Shown: piece after piece, positions 9,914-17,948 of the stretch
Numbering within the stretch: position 1 is the first letter of the stretch
Layout of the letters: every line of letters begins with the position of its first letter
From: Blautia obeum ATCC 29174
Lineage (GTDB): Bacteria > Bacillota > Clostridia > Lachnospirales > Lachnospiraceae
Length of the DNA stretch: 64,000 nucleotides
Direction: 5' to 3'
Assembly (NCBI RefSeq): GCF_025147765.1
Contig: NZ_CP102265.1
Location: 1,985,001 to 2,049,000, forward strand
Notes under the pieces: model-generated
Database searches by the model: none
What the model saw: only the letters and a program-made list of their open reading frames with translations
What the model was told of the DNA's origin: nothing
Made by a program: the position numbers and the translations under genes

Positions 9914-9964
9914 ATTATATAGACAAAATATCAATTTTACAATATATATGAGCGAGATTATAAT
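9914..9964. promoter_or_regulatory. Overlapping divergent promoters of LysR and DUF1275 genes
   Basis: Rightward: TTTACA (9936-9941), 17 bases, TATAAT (9959-9964). Leftward: TTGTAA (9937-9942 on the minus strand), 17 bases, TATAAT (9914-9919). The two -35 boxes share five bases, so the two promoters should exclude each other. Confidence 0.75.
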
Positions 9965-9998
9965 AAAAAATGACAAAATAAGAAAAGGAATGATTTTC

Positions 9999-10685
9999 AT
10001 GGATGAAGCAACGCTGGAAAGAAGGCTGCATCTGAATATGACTCTGATTGGTGGGTTTATGGTTGGATATGGTGTTATAAATCGCCATGATATACTTGGA
10101 TCTGCACAGACTGGAAATATGGTTTCGTTGGCTATGGATGCCGTAGGACATGCAGATGAGGAGTGGTTTTTCCGTATCATAGCGTTGATAATTTATGTTG
10201 CATCAGTATCGTTGACTGTGATCCTCTCTCATAAGATCTCAAAGATGAGTCAAAAAAGACTCAGTATTCTGATAGATGGAGCTGTTTTGCTGATCATTGG
10301 TTTTTATCCGGCGGAAATGAATCCATTTGTTGCTCTGTTTCCAATCTTTTTTGCTACAGCTTTTCAGTGGTGTTCATTTAAAGGAGCAGATGGTTTTGCA
10401 AGCTCCAGTATTTTTTGTAGCAACAATCTTCGTCAGTGCGTAACAGGATTTACAGAATATCTGTGCAGCAAAGATGAACAGTCTCTTCACAGAGGAATTT
10501 ATTTTGGAAAAGTACTGCTCAGTTTTTATGGGGGCGTTGCCGTTTCCTTCCTGGCAACACAGATCTTGGATCTGAAGGCTTCCTGGATTGGAATTCTTCC
10601 AACTGTTTCTGCGTTTCTATTATGTAATGTAGAATATGGAAGGTGTAAAGTAAAAAAAGAGGATATCCTCAAGGCTTCTGCCTGA
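9999..10685 (+). CDS. YoaK/DUF1275 family membrane protein
   Basis: About 228 residues with five or six hydrophobic segments (for example LNMTLIGGFMVGYGV, FFRIIALIIYVASVSLTVIL, ALFPIFFATAFQW). NRHDILGSAQTGNMV and the SSSIFCSNNLRQC region match the DUF1275 (YoaK) pattern. The function of the family is not established; it is treated as a putative transporter or channel. ATG 9999 is preferred because AAAAGGA precedes it by about 9 bases, while ATG 9990 is too close. Divergent from the LysR regulator. Confidence 0.85.
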   Translation: MDEATLERRLHLNMTLIGGFMVGYGVINRHDILGSAQTGNMVSLAMDAVGHADEEWFFRIIALIIYVASVSLTVILSHKISKMSQKRLSILIDGAVLLIIGFYPAEMNPFVALFPIFFATAFQWCSFKGADGFASSSIFCSNNLRQCVTGFTEYLCSKDEQSLHRGIYFGKVLLSFYGGVAVSFLATQILDLKASWIGILPTVSAFLLCNVEYGRCKVKKEDILKASA

Positions 10686-10702
10686 GAGGATATCCTCTTT
10701 TT
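10656..10702. terminator. Bidirectional terminator between convergent genes
   Basis: Perfect 15-bp stem AAAGAGGATATCCTC / GAGGATATCCTCTTT with T-runs on both sides. It starts inside the DUF1275 gene's last codons and also lies past the stop of the leftward secreted-protein gene. Confidence 0.9.
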
Positions 10703-10745
10703 AAATTAAGACTCAATTATCACGCTTCTGCTATCAGCTGTTATG

Positions 10746-12422
10746 TTATGCTGCATCATCTTCTGCGGTAGTATCTGTGTCTGTTTCAGTATCCGCATTT
10801 TCCTCTTCTGCTGGCTGTGAAGCGCTTTCAACCGCTGCTTTTAATACATCTTCAAGCTGAGTAGCCAGCTCATCCGGAACACCTGCTGCCTTGACATTAG
10901 CAAGGAAAGTATCCCAGTTTATTTCTGTGAGATATTCGGTCATAGCTTCATCATCTGTTGCATCGTAAGTTTTATCAAGAGATGCAAAATCCGGAATTTC
11001 AACACCTTCACCATAGGAACCTGTGATAGACAATGTTGCCAGTGCTGCACCAGATGTTGTCACTGTCAGATCCAATGTAGACGTATCTGCATCCGCATCA
11101 GATGTAAGTTTAATAACTGCACCAAATCCAGCCAGCATATCTGTTGCCGAGGTATCTGTATCATCTTCTGTGCTTTCTCCTGCTTCTGAATCGCTGCTAT
11201 CTGTTTCTGCTGCAGGGAAGGAAATATTAAAGGTTCCGTTATAATATCCTGCTTTTGCAGGTTTCGTTTCCAGATTTTCTACATTGATATCAACAGTTTC
11301 TGTACCGTTTACCGCAAGGATATAATCTCCATTCAGAAGACCATCTGCTGTTTTGCCACTTCCTGTAAACGTGAAAGAGGAATCATCCGCTGCAAGCTCA
11401 AGCAGTAATGCAGAATCTTCTCCCTCAGAAGGTGCTTTCCAGGTAAAGACAGGCGTTGTATCAGTACCATCCGTTATACCAAACTGACGACCTACGATCT
11501 TACCATCTCCGTTCACCCACACTTTGGAGGAAAATGCTTCATTCTCAGTGGATCCTTCGTCATCTCTGTTCATATCATCCAGTGCATCTGTGATTAAATT
11601 CTGGAAATCTTTGTACTGGTTTTCCTCATTTGATGCATCATCTGACCATTGGTCAAAAAGTGCCTTGATCTCTTCATCATCTTTGGCTGTTGTCAGTACT
11701 TTTTCGACAATTGTATACGCTGATTTTTCAGAAATAATACCTTCATATGCTGTGCATTCTTCGCTGATGCCATCTACAGATACACTTTCTTCTACAGAAG
11801 AACCTTCTTCAAAACTGTCAATTATAATGTTTCCATAACGATCCAGCAATGTAGAAAGTGTTTTGGAATCCGGAAGCACAGAAGTAAGATCTGAAAGTGT
11901 CGTCATATAAGTGTTTAGGAACTGCTGCGCTTCTTCTGAATTTTCTTCAGAATCTGAAGAAACAGGAGCTTTCATATAGGAATCTGACAATTCCGGAATC
12001 TGAATATATTCCATCATATTTGCAAGATCCATATATACGTTAAAATCACAAAGTTTGTTATCATTCAGAAGAACAGAAGACACGATTGCTTCGACACCAT
12101 CTTTGATGGAAATATTACTGTCTAGGCTGATGCTCTGTAGCCAGGAAACATCCGTTCCACCCATAAGTGCACCAATCAAAGCACGTCCGGTATCCTCTAC
12201 TTTAAGTGTCATGTTGCTTTTACTTCCGGCGGCAGATTTCTTGTAATTTTCGAGATAAGTATCCCAGGTTTCCGGAATACCGTCTGTGAGTTTGTTAAGG
12301 GCAGCCTTTTCTGTTTCCTGATAGGAACCTGCTGCAAATGCTGTACTGCTTCCTGAGAGAATCAGGGATGCACATAAGACTGCTGCAGCTGATTTTTTTA
12401 AAATCTGTCTGGTTCGATTCAT
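10746..12422 (-). CDS. Large secreted protein, function unknown
   Basis: 558 residues. N-terminal Sec signal: basic NRTRQILKKS, hydrophobic AAAVLCASLILSG, cleavage near TAFAAG. The mature part is acidic, Ser/Thr/Asp-rich and nearly Cys-free, with stretches that look like beta-strand sandwich (DGKIVGRQFGITDGTDTTP, FTGSGKTADGLLNGDYILAV) and a disordered Glu/Thr/Asp tail. No sortase or cell-wall-binding motif is seen, so it is probably released or loosely held. ATG 12422 follows GGAAGGAG; the in-frame upstream Met at 12494 lacks a site. I do not recognise the family with certainty. Confidence 0.8.
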   Translation of the reverse strand: MNRTRQILKKSAAAVLCASLILSGSSTAFAAGSYQETEKAALNKLTDGIPETWDTYLENYKKSAAGSKSNMTLKVEDTGRALIGALMGGTDVSWLQSISLDSNISIKDGVEAIVSSVLLNDNKLCDFNVYMDLANMMEYIQIPELSDSYMKAPVSSDSEENSEEAQQFLNTYMTTLSDLTSVLPDSKTLSTLLDRYGNIIIDSFEEGSSVEESVSVDGISEECTAYEGIISEKSAYTIVEKVLTTAKDDEEIKALFDQWSDDASNEENQYKDFQNLITDALDDMNRDDEGSTENEAFSSKVWVNGDGKIVGRQFGITDGTDTTPVFTWKAPSEGEDSALLLELAADDSSFTFTGSGKTADGLLNGDYILAVNGTETVDINVENLETKPAKAGYYNGTFNISFPAAETDSSDSEAGESTEDDTDTSATDMLAGFGAVIKLTSDADADTSTLDLTVTTSGAALATLSITGSYGEGVEIPDFASLDKTYDATDDEAMTEYLTEINWDTFLANVKAAGVPDELATQLEDVLKAAVESASQPAEEENADTETDTDTTAEDDAA

Positions 12423-12465
12423 GATAAATCTCCTTCCATTTTGTGATTTATGTAGATATATAAAC

Positions 12466-12494
12466 ATATTACCATGATTCTGTCGAATATACAA
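12466..12494 (-). promoter_or_regulatory. Promoter of the secreted-protein gene
   Basis: On the minus strand TTGTAT (12489-12494), 17-base spacer, TAATAT (12466-12471), about 44 bases upstream of ATG 12422. Confidence 0.65.
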
Positions 12495-12518
12495 TCATAT
12501 ATCCGCTTTGTTTTCAGA

Positions 12519-12564
12519 AAAAGCTCCGGAAATTCCTGTTATTTCAGGAATTTCCGGAGCTTTT
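12519..12564 (-). terminator. Strong terminator after the DUF6092-like gene
   Basis: A perfect 20-bp inverted repeat (12519-12538 with 12545-12564) around a six-base loop, beginning two bases past the stop codon of the leftward gene. The arms end in A4/T4. Confidence 0.88.
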
Positions 12565-12565
12565 G

Positions 12566-12832
12566 TTAAAGACAGTCCACAAGCATCTCAGATGCTTTTT
12601 CCAACATTTTGGCGAAACCTTCCGGTTCTGTCAATGCCTTTCCTTTGTCTGCGTCAATACATCCAAGCAGTGCACGGTAAGCATCATTTTCCGGATATTT
12701 TTCACAGATAATCTTGCAAAGTCTGGATGCAGCCTCTGTCAGTCTGATTGAACCATAACATGCAGGTTCTTCCGGAAGTGCTTTTGCACTTGTGATCAGA
12801 TAGACAAGTAATTCAAATTCTGGATTATTCAT
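12566..12832 (-). CDS. Small DUF6092-like protein
   Basis: 88 residues, mostly helical, starting MNNPEFELLVYLITSAK. The block CYGSIRLTEAASRLCKII resembles small proteins often paired with nitroreductases (DUF6092-like). Its start overlaps the end of the upstream nitroreductase gene by 8 bases, so they are translationally coupled. AAGGAG precedes ATG 12832. No catalytic residues are obvious; it may be a partner of the flavoprotein. Confidence 0.7.
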   Translation of the reverse strand: MNNPEFELLVYLITSAKALPEEPACYGSIRLTEAASRLCKIICEKYPENDAYRALLGCIDADKGKALTEPEGFAKMLEKASEMLVDCL

Positions 12833-13367
12833 GATTCTCCTTCTCTGATTCTGTAATATGATCAAAAAAACATATCTCTTCTAACGGAGGACGTTTGGGG
12901 CAACGTGGTTCACCCTGGGGATATCCAATCGACATGAGCATTTCAATACGATATCGTTCAGGGATGTTCAGAATCTTACGTATCGCAGAATCATTATAGG
13001 ATTTGATTGCACATGTCCCGAGCCCTAATTCAACAGCTTTGAGCATAAGATTTTCAGCAGCCATGGAAGCATCCATCAGACAACCGTATACTTCTGAATT
13101 TTTACCACCCTTTCTGGCTGCTTTATGCATATCTGAACAAATCACAAGGATGACCGGAGGCTTGCCTGAAAGTCCAGGACTAAAGAGATCAACTTTTTCT
13201 TTGAGCTGCTGATCAGTGATGAACAGAAATCTCCACGCCTGCAGATTGCTGGCTGAAGGCGCCTGCTGAGCCGCATCAGCCAGAGTAAGCAGTAAGGATT
13301 TTTCTACAGGATCAGGACGAAAAGACCGGATGCTGTGACGGCCCATAATAGCTTCGTTTAACAACAT
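12825..13367 (-). CDS. Nitroreductase-family flavoprotein
   Basis: 180 residues. The start (AIMGRHSIRSFRPDPVEKSLL) and the block QQAPSASNLQAWRFLFI are the FMN-binding signature of the nitroreductase fold; LGLGTCAIKSYND and MSIGYPQGEP complete it. The C-terminus contains a Cys-Pro pair (EPRCPKRPP). Likely an NAD(P)H/FMN oxidoreductase; the substrate cannot be told from sequence. Forms a two-gene unit with the small downstream DUF6092-like protein. Confidence 0.9.
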   Translation of the reverse strand: MLLNEAIMGRHSIRSFRPDPVEKSLLLTLADAAQQAPSASNLQAWRFLFITDQQLKEKVDLFSPGLSGKPPVILVICSDMHKAARKGGKNSEVYGCLMDASMAAENLMLKAVELGLGTCAIKSYNDSAIRKILNIPERYRIEMLMSIGYPQGEPRCPKRPPLEEICFFDHITESEKENHE

Positions 13368-13421
13368 ATCTTTATTACCTTTCTGGCAGCATATGGCCGG
13401 TTATTATAAGTCTGAGCTATA

Positions 13422-14075
13422 TTATTTTTTTCTGAGATATTCAAAATAAGCAAACATACCTTCTGCCATAACCGGGTCAATAACTGGAAGTCCAGTCTCT
13501 TTTTCAAGATCTTTGGCAATGCCGATTGTTGCAAGTCCGGTGCAGGCAAGAGCAATTACTTCTGCACCCTGTTCTTTTAATTTCATACCCAGTTTCAGTA
13601 CACTTGCTTTTCCTTCCGGAGTCATCAGATCCAGTGTGCTGTGTACACCTTCTGGTCTGCCGAGAATCATCTGATCAGGGATCATTCTCATGTATGCCTG
13701 AGGTGCATAGTCTGTAATTCCAAGTACACCTATCCTGCTTCCGTATTTGAGAGCCAGTGCTACAGTTGTCTCACCGCCGCCGGTAACAGGAATGTCCGGG
13801 AGAACTTTACGGATTTCTGCAACACCCGGATCATCTGCACAGCTTACGATGATCATATCTACATCCGTAAAGGAACGTGCTGTTTCAACAATTTTGGGAA
13901 GGGCAATTTCACCGAGCTCAGGGCTGTGTATTCCTTCATACTGATCCGGAATGCATTTGGTTACTACCTCCAGTTCAGGAAAATATTCCATGATCTGTTT
14001 TCCATGTGACTGAAGCACTTCTTCATCTTCGGTTGTGAGTACACGGATCAGACCAACTTTAAACTTTTTATTCAT
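13422..14075 (-). CDS. Asp/Glu/hydantoin racemase-family protein
   Basis: 217 residues with the two half-sites of the racemase superfamily: a first catalytic Cys in IIVSCADDPGV and a second in VIALACTGLATIG. TGGGETTVALAL and the length fit the hydantoin/aspartate racemase branch. Last gene of the leftward PucR-OPT cluster (spacing 41 bases to the aminopeptidase-like gene), so it probably epimerises an intermediate of that pathway. ATG 14075 follows AGGAGGA. Confidence 0.85.
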   Translation of the reverse strand: MNKKFKVGLIRVLTTEDEEVLQSHGKQIMEYFPELEVVTKCIPDQYEGIHSPELGEIALPKIVETARSFTDVDMIIVSCADDPGVAEIRKVLPDIPVTGGGETTVALALKYGSRIGVLGITDYAPQAYMRMIPDQMILGRPEGVHSTLDLMTPEGKASVLKLGMKLKEQGAEVIALACTGLATIGIAKDLEKETGLPVIDPVMAEGMFAYFEYLRKK

Positions 14076-14115
14076 ATCAGTTCCTCCTGTCATATTTTTA
14101 TCTGTCTGAAGTAAA

Positions 14116-15060
14116 TCAGATAAGAAAAACTCCGTTTTCGATTACTTTTGTATCATCCAGATATAAAGTCGGACGCAGGATGATTCCATCCATATGGCAT
14201 TCTGCTTTGTTTGTTCCACCAAAAGAAGTGTTGGTACCAAAGGCGATATGAACAGTTCCATATACTTTTTCATCTTCAAGGATGATACCGTTCAGAATTG
14301 CAGCTTCATTTGTTCCGATTCCAAGTTCACAGACTGTTCCGTTGATTTCATTTTTTAGGAGAATATCAAGATTTTCGCTCTTCTCTCCTGTTACGGAACG
14401 TAGTTTTCCGCCGGAAATCGTCATGTGAAGCGGACTTTCAAGCTTACCAATGCCTACCATGGAACCGTCAATGATCATTTCTCCATCAGAACCGTCTTCG
14501 AGCGGTGCAATATAGGCTTCACCTGAAGGAAGGTTTCCGCACTTTCCGGCTTCTCTGTATACACCAGGGCTTGGAACACCATTTCTTCCACTAATATTGA
14601 TGTTTAACACATAACCGTCTTTTTCAATGCGGGCACGGGATGCTCTGGTCAGCATTTCTGTTACTTTTGCAGTTAATTTTTCAACTTCATTGTAATCAGC
14701 AGTCATTGCACCGCGTGAAAACATTTCTTTTGTGATACCAGGCATAGTAGCCACACGAGTACCTGCTTTGGCTGCTTCAATACGGGCATTCGTATGGGTC
14801 AGAGACTGTGCAGTCGGAACGAGCACGACATCAGCTGCTTTCATAGCTGCTGCAATCGCTTTTGGCGGTTCCTGCCCGCTTACTTCGCGTTCTTTCATTA
14901 CCATAAGCAGTTTTTCGCAGCCAAGATTTCCAGCTGCTTCATAAATAGCTTCACCAATCTCCTTACGGCTGTCATCTGTGATGATCAGCACTTCTTCTCC
15001 TGTTTTCACTGCAAGACAGGAAGTCAAAACATCTTCTGCAATTTTCACTAAATTCTCCAT
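14116..15060 (-). CDS. M29-type aminopeptidase-like enzyme
   Basis: 314 residues. MENLVKIAEDVLTSCLAVKTGEEVLIITD and the downstream ADVVLVPTAQSLTHTNAR / GTRVATMPGITKEMF blocks resemble leucyl aminopeptidase T (M29) and the related NicX metalloenzymes. Candidate metal ligands lie in the C-terminal half (Glu in ELGIGTNEAA, HIAFGTN, ECHMDG). It is shorter than true M29 peptidases (about 400 residues), so it may be a related hydrolase. Position within the transporter cluster fits a role in opening or trimming the imported compound. Confidence 0.75.
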   Translation of the reverse strand: MENLVKIAEDVLTSCLAVKTGEEVLIITDDSRKEIGEAIYEAAGNLGCEKLLMVMKEREVSGQEPPKAIAAAMKAADVVLVPTAQSLTHTNARIEAAKAGTRVATMPGITKEMFSRGAMTADYNEVEKLTAKVTEMLTRASRARIEKDGYVLNINISGRNGVPSPGVYREAGKCGNLPSGEAYIAPLEDGSDGEMIIDGSMVGIGKLESPLHMTISGGKLRSVTGEKSENLDILLKNEINGTVCELGIGTNEAAILNGIILEDEKVYGTVHIAFGTNTSFGGTNKAECHMDGIILRPTLYLDDTKVIENGVFLI

Positions 15061-15092
15061 TGTTGATTTCCTCTTTTCATAAAAATAATTTC

Positions 15093-15133
15093 GGACATTT
15101 CGCCGGACTTATGAAGTACCCTGCGAAATGCCC
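15093..15133 (-). other. Intercistronic hairpin between AroM-like and aminopeptidase genes
   Basis: Arms GGACATTTCGC and GCGAAATGCCC (10 of 11 pairs) around a 19-base loop, in the 107-base gap. No T-run follows on the minus strand, so it is more likely an mRNA-processing or stability structure than a terminator. Confidence 0.5.
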
Positions 15134-15167
15134 GGTAAAATATTGCCTTTATATAAAAGCTGCTAAT

Positions 15168-15842
15168 TCAGATATCTGTAAGTTCAGAAACAACTCTGGC
15201 AAGAAGGGTTCGTGGAAGAACAACCTTTTTACCTGTCTTTTCTGCAAACATCTTCTTCATTTCCTGTGTATATCCAATGCAGTCAAGAACGATCAGATCT
15301 GCTTCAGAATTCTTAATTTCTTCTGCTGCTTTTTCAAGAGCATCCCATTCACCATATGGTGAAGCGGAAACTGCTTTGACATGATCCACATATTTTTTCC
15401 ATTTGTTTTCACACTGTTCAGTCTGAAGTGGTGATGGTGTCATACAGATAATATCGGATTTTTTGGTCATTAGCGGAACAAGACGGTTCAGTAGTTCACA
15501 TGGATATATCATAGGGATTTTTCTGGTAGAAAGTGTTTCAGGGAAACTGCCTGTACAGAACATCATGATAAGACTGCATCCCTCATCTTCCATACGGTTA
15601 ATTGCATCTTGAAGTCTTGGCAGAATATGACGCTCTGCAAATGTTACAGAACTTCCGTCTGTTAATCTGGATACCAGAACATAATCATCCTTGCCTGGAG
15701 CAAATTCTGCAATCTGTTCTTTTGTGAGACCGTCGAGACCGCCGGCCTGAACAAGTTCCAGTGAATCATCAAAGATATGTAAGATATCTGCGGTCACATC
15801 TGTACGTGGTGCCTGTCCAATTGTAATTGCTCCTATTTTCAT
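15168..15842 (-). CDS. AroM-family protein
   Basis: 224 residues. MKIGAITIGQAPRTDVT is the AroM N-terminal signature, and IMMFCTGSFP plus LIVLDCIGYTQEM supply two conserved Cys in racemase-like positions, consistent with the family's relation to the Asp/Glu racemase fold. The biochemical role of AroM is unknown; despite the name no shikimate enzyme activity is proven. Here it sits between DUF1177 and an aminopeptidase-like gene, so it is likely part of the same breakdown pathway. Confidence 0.85.
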   Translation of the reverse strand: MKIGAITIGQAPRTDVTADILHIFDDSLELVQAGGLDGLTKEQIAEFAPGKDDYVLVSRLTDGSSVTFAERHILPRLQDAINRMEDEGCSLIMMFCTGSFPETLSTRKIPMIYPCELLNRLVPLMTKKSDIICMTPSPLQTEQCENKWKKYVDHVKAVSASPYGEWDALEKAAEEIKNSEADLIVLDCIGYTQEMKKMFAEKTGKKVVLPRTLLARVVSELTDI

Positions 15843-15857
15843 GTGAAATCCCCCTTA

Positions 15858-16796
15858 TTATTCATTTCCGAGAGTCTGAAGATGTTTCATGCTTCCATAC
15901 AATTTCTGAAGACGTGCATATTCATCTGCATCATAGAAGCTACACTGCTTTCTTCCATATGCTTTGGCAACTTCCAACATAAATCTTGCAGCCTCTTCAA
16001 CATCAGCAGCATGTGTTGCTCCTGTAGCACATCCAGGAACCATAGTTTCTGCTGTGATCGCAACACCTACAACTGGTGCATCTGTTGCTGTACATGGCTG
16101 CAGGATACTATTCAGATGATGAACATCATTTCCATATGGTGTGATATCCTGTGTTGCAAGAGGGAATACATATGGAAGGCGTCCTGTAGTGATCTGCATC
16201 AGATCAAGAAGATCTTCAGAAGTTCTTAATACATATCCTTCTTTTACTGTAGGAGAAATCGCAAATCCTCTTGTATTGATTACACGGTTTCCTTTTGTTG
16301 TGTCTACAACAAGCAGTGCATCCAGGTCAGGAGAAACTTCTTCTTTATTTACCTGTGCCATTTCAACTGGAGATCCCATGAATGGAACCGGATCATGAGG
16401 GGCTGTCGGAGCATGTGGGCAGATATGTGTTGAGATAAATACATCACCATCAAGATAATCTCCCTTGTTCTGCATATCAAGCAGCTTTGCTGCAAGAGCT
16501 ACTGCACAGAGAGCACCGTCACCATCTGATACGAATCCGATACGTTCCGGACGTGCACCGATTCCACCAAGTCTTCCAAGAAGACCGATTGTTGGAGCAT
16601 CTCCACCGTTTGTTTTACCATTTTTGCCAGGAATACGAACTTTAAGCATATCTGTGCTTCCCTTAGGTCCAACCAGTTCATAAACCTCAACGTTGGCATC
16701 CGCTTTAATTCCGAGAAGATATTCTTTTACTGCTTCTCCTGTTACGAATGAACTGTCAAGTACTTCGTAAGCATCAATGATCTGTTTCATTAACAT
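15858..16796 (-). CDS. DUF1177-family protein
   Basis: 312 residues. The run GLLGRLGGIGARPERIGFVSDGDGA, the block STHICPHAPTAPHDPVPFMGSP and the VPGCATGATHAADVEEAARF segment match the DUF1177 family. His/Asp/Glu-rich blocks (HICPHAPTAPHDP, DGDGA) suggest a metal-dependent hydrolase, but the activity is not established. Always seen by me in association with DUF917 and AroM in this type of cluster. ATG 16796 follows AGGAGG. Gap of 15 bases to AroM indicates co-transcription. Confidence 0.85.
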   Translation of the reverse strand: MLMKQIIDAYEVLDSSFVTGEAVKEYLLGIKADANVEVYELVGPKGSTDMLKVRIPGKNGKTNGGDAPTIGLLGRLGGIGARPERIGFVSDGDGALCAVALAAKLLDMQNKGDYLDGDVFISTHICPHAPTAPHDPVPFMGSPVEMAQVNKEEVSPDLDALLVVDTTKGNRVINTRGFAISPTVKEGYVLRTSEDLLDLMQITTGRLPYVFPLATQDITPYGNDVHHLNSILQPCTATDAPVVGVAITAETMVPGCATGATHAADVEEAARFMLEVAKAYGRKQCSFYDADEYARLQKLYGSMKHLQTLGNE

Positions 16797-16814
16797 GTTA
16801 TTATTTCCTCCTGA

Positions 16815-17897
16815 TTACTTATCCAAATAACTGATTAAGTCTTTTTTGATTACATCTTCTGTTGCTTTCAGCAATTCCGGCGCATACATGGTCGGCGAAA
16901 GTTTCAGATTCTTCTTGTCTGTGGTGATCACGTAGACATCAAGGCCCTCTTCCATCATGGCTGTTGTTACAGGTTCACCTGTTTTTGCGTTGATCGTCAT
17001 GATAAGGTCAGGGAAAGTAGCAAGTCGTTCACCATCTTTTTCTACAGTTGCGTATTCATTCCAGAAAGTCATATCACAGCCGCCTACGGTTGCATAACCT
17101 ACATCAAAACCTCCAGTTGTCTCAATTGAGAAATTCTGTACCGGACCTCTGGCAAGTATGCGTCCATTCAGGAAAGTACAGAGACTGTTTACACCCTCTT
17201 CTACGGAAGTTTCAAGTCCTTTTAAGAATGCTTTTCCTGTTTCAATTGCAAAGCTGACACCACCAATGGCACAATTTTGTCTGGCATAGGATACTTTGAC
17301 CGGATTTCTGGCTACTGCAACCAGACCGCCGGCTTCGATAGATGCAAGACGCACCATTTTAGAAGTATGATCGATATTTCCTTCAAAGAAGCATTCAATA
17401 TGATTTCCTGTATCCGGATTGCCGCCGACACATGCCTGAACGGTGGTATAATCTGGGATTTCGTGAAGATTCATACTTCCCATTACTCCTGTCGGATGCG
17501 CACGTCCGTTACATGGTGCATCCACAACCGGAAGTCCTGTAACGGCAGCCTGAAGCCAGCCATTTACAGTAGCTTCTCCACCCTGCTCATTTGTGATGAT
17601 GCCGCCAATATGAAAATCACAGTTTTTCTGAAGAATCTCAACTGTTTTAGCGATATCCTTTGGAGTCATATACTGATTCGCTGCATTCGGTGCGCCGACC
17701 AGAGAGGCGGTTAACAGTACATCATCTTCATCCAGATCATCGATTGTGATCAGACGAAGGTCTGTATAATCCACTGCAATCTCTGCATATTTTCTGCCCT
17801 TTTTCGGATCACCGCCACCACCACCGCCGAGGATCGTACCCCCGGCGAGCGCAGCATCAAGGACATCTTTTGTAAGACGAATTCCTTTTGTTTTCAT
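16815..17897 (-). CDS. DUF917-family protein (S-methyl-thiohydantoin desulfurase-like)
   Basis: About 360 residues with the Gly-rich signature GGTILGGGGGGDPKKGRKY near the N-terminus, then GGIITNEQGGEATVN and DAPCNGRAHPTGVMGSMNL. The family (PF06032-type) is linked to hydantoinase/oxoprolinase proteins, so it probably acts on a hydantoin-like or cyclic-amide ring. Three in-frame Met codons exist at the start; ATG 17897 has GCAGGAG at a workable though long distance, while the one at 17909 is directly against it. Followed after 18 bases by DUF1177. Confidence 0.87.
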   Translation of the reverse strand: MKTKGIRLTKDVLDAALAGGTILGGGGGGDPKKGRKYAEIAVDYTDLRLITIDDLDEDDVLLTASLVGAPNAANQYMTPKDIAKTVEILQKNCDFHIGGIITNEQGGEATVNGWLQAAVTGLPVVDAPCNGRAHPTGVMGSMNLHEIPDYTTVQACVGGNPDTGNHIECFFEGNIDHTSKMVRLASIEAGGLVAVARNPVKVSYARQNCAIGGVSFAIETGKAFLKGLETSVEEGVNSLCTFLNGRILARGPVQNFSIETTGGFDVGYATVGGCDMTFWNEYATVEKDGERLATFPDLIMTINAKTGEPVTTAMMEEGLDVYVITTDKKNLKLSPTMYAPELLKATEDVIKKDLISYLDK

Positions 17898-17948
17898 TTT
17901 AATACTCATCTCCTGCAATAAAAAAATTAAAATACCTGTCTTAAAATA

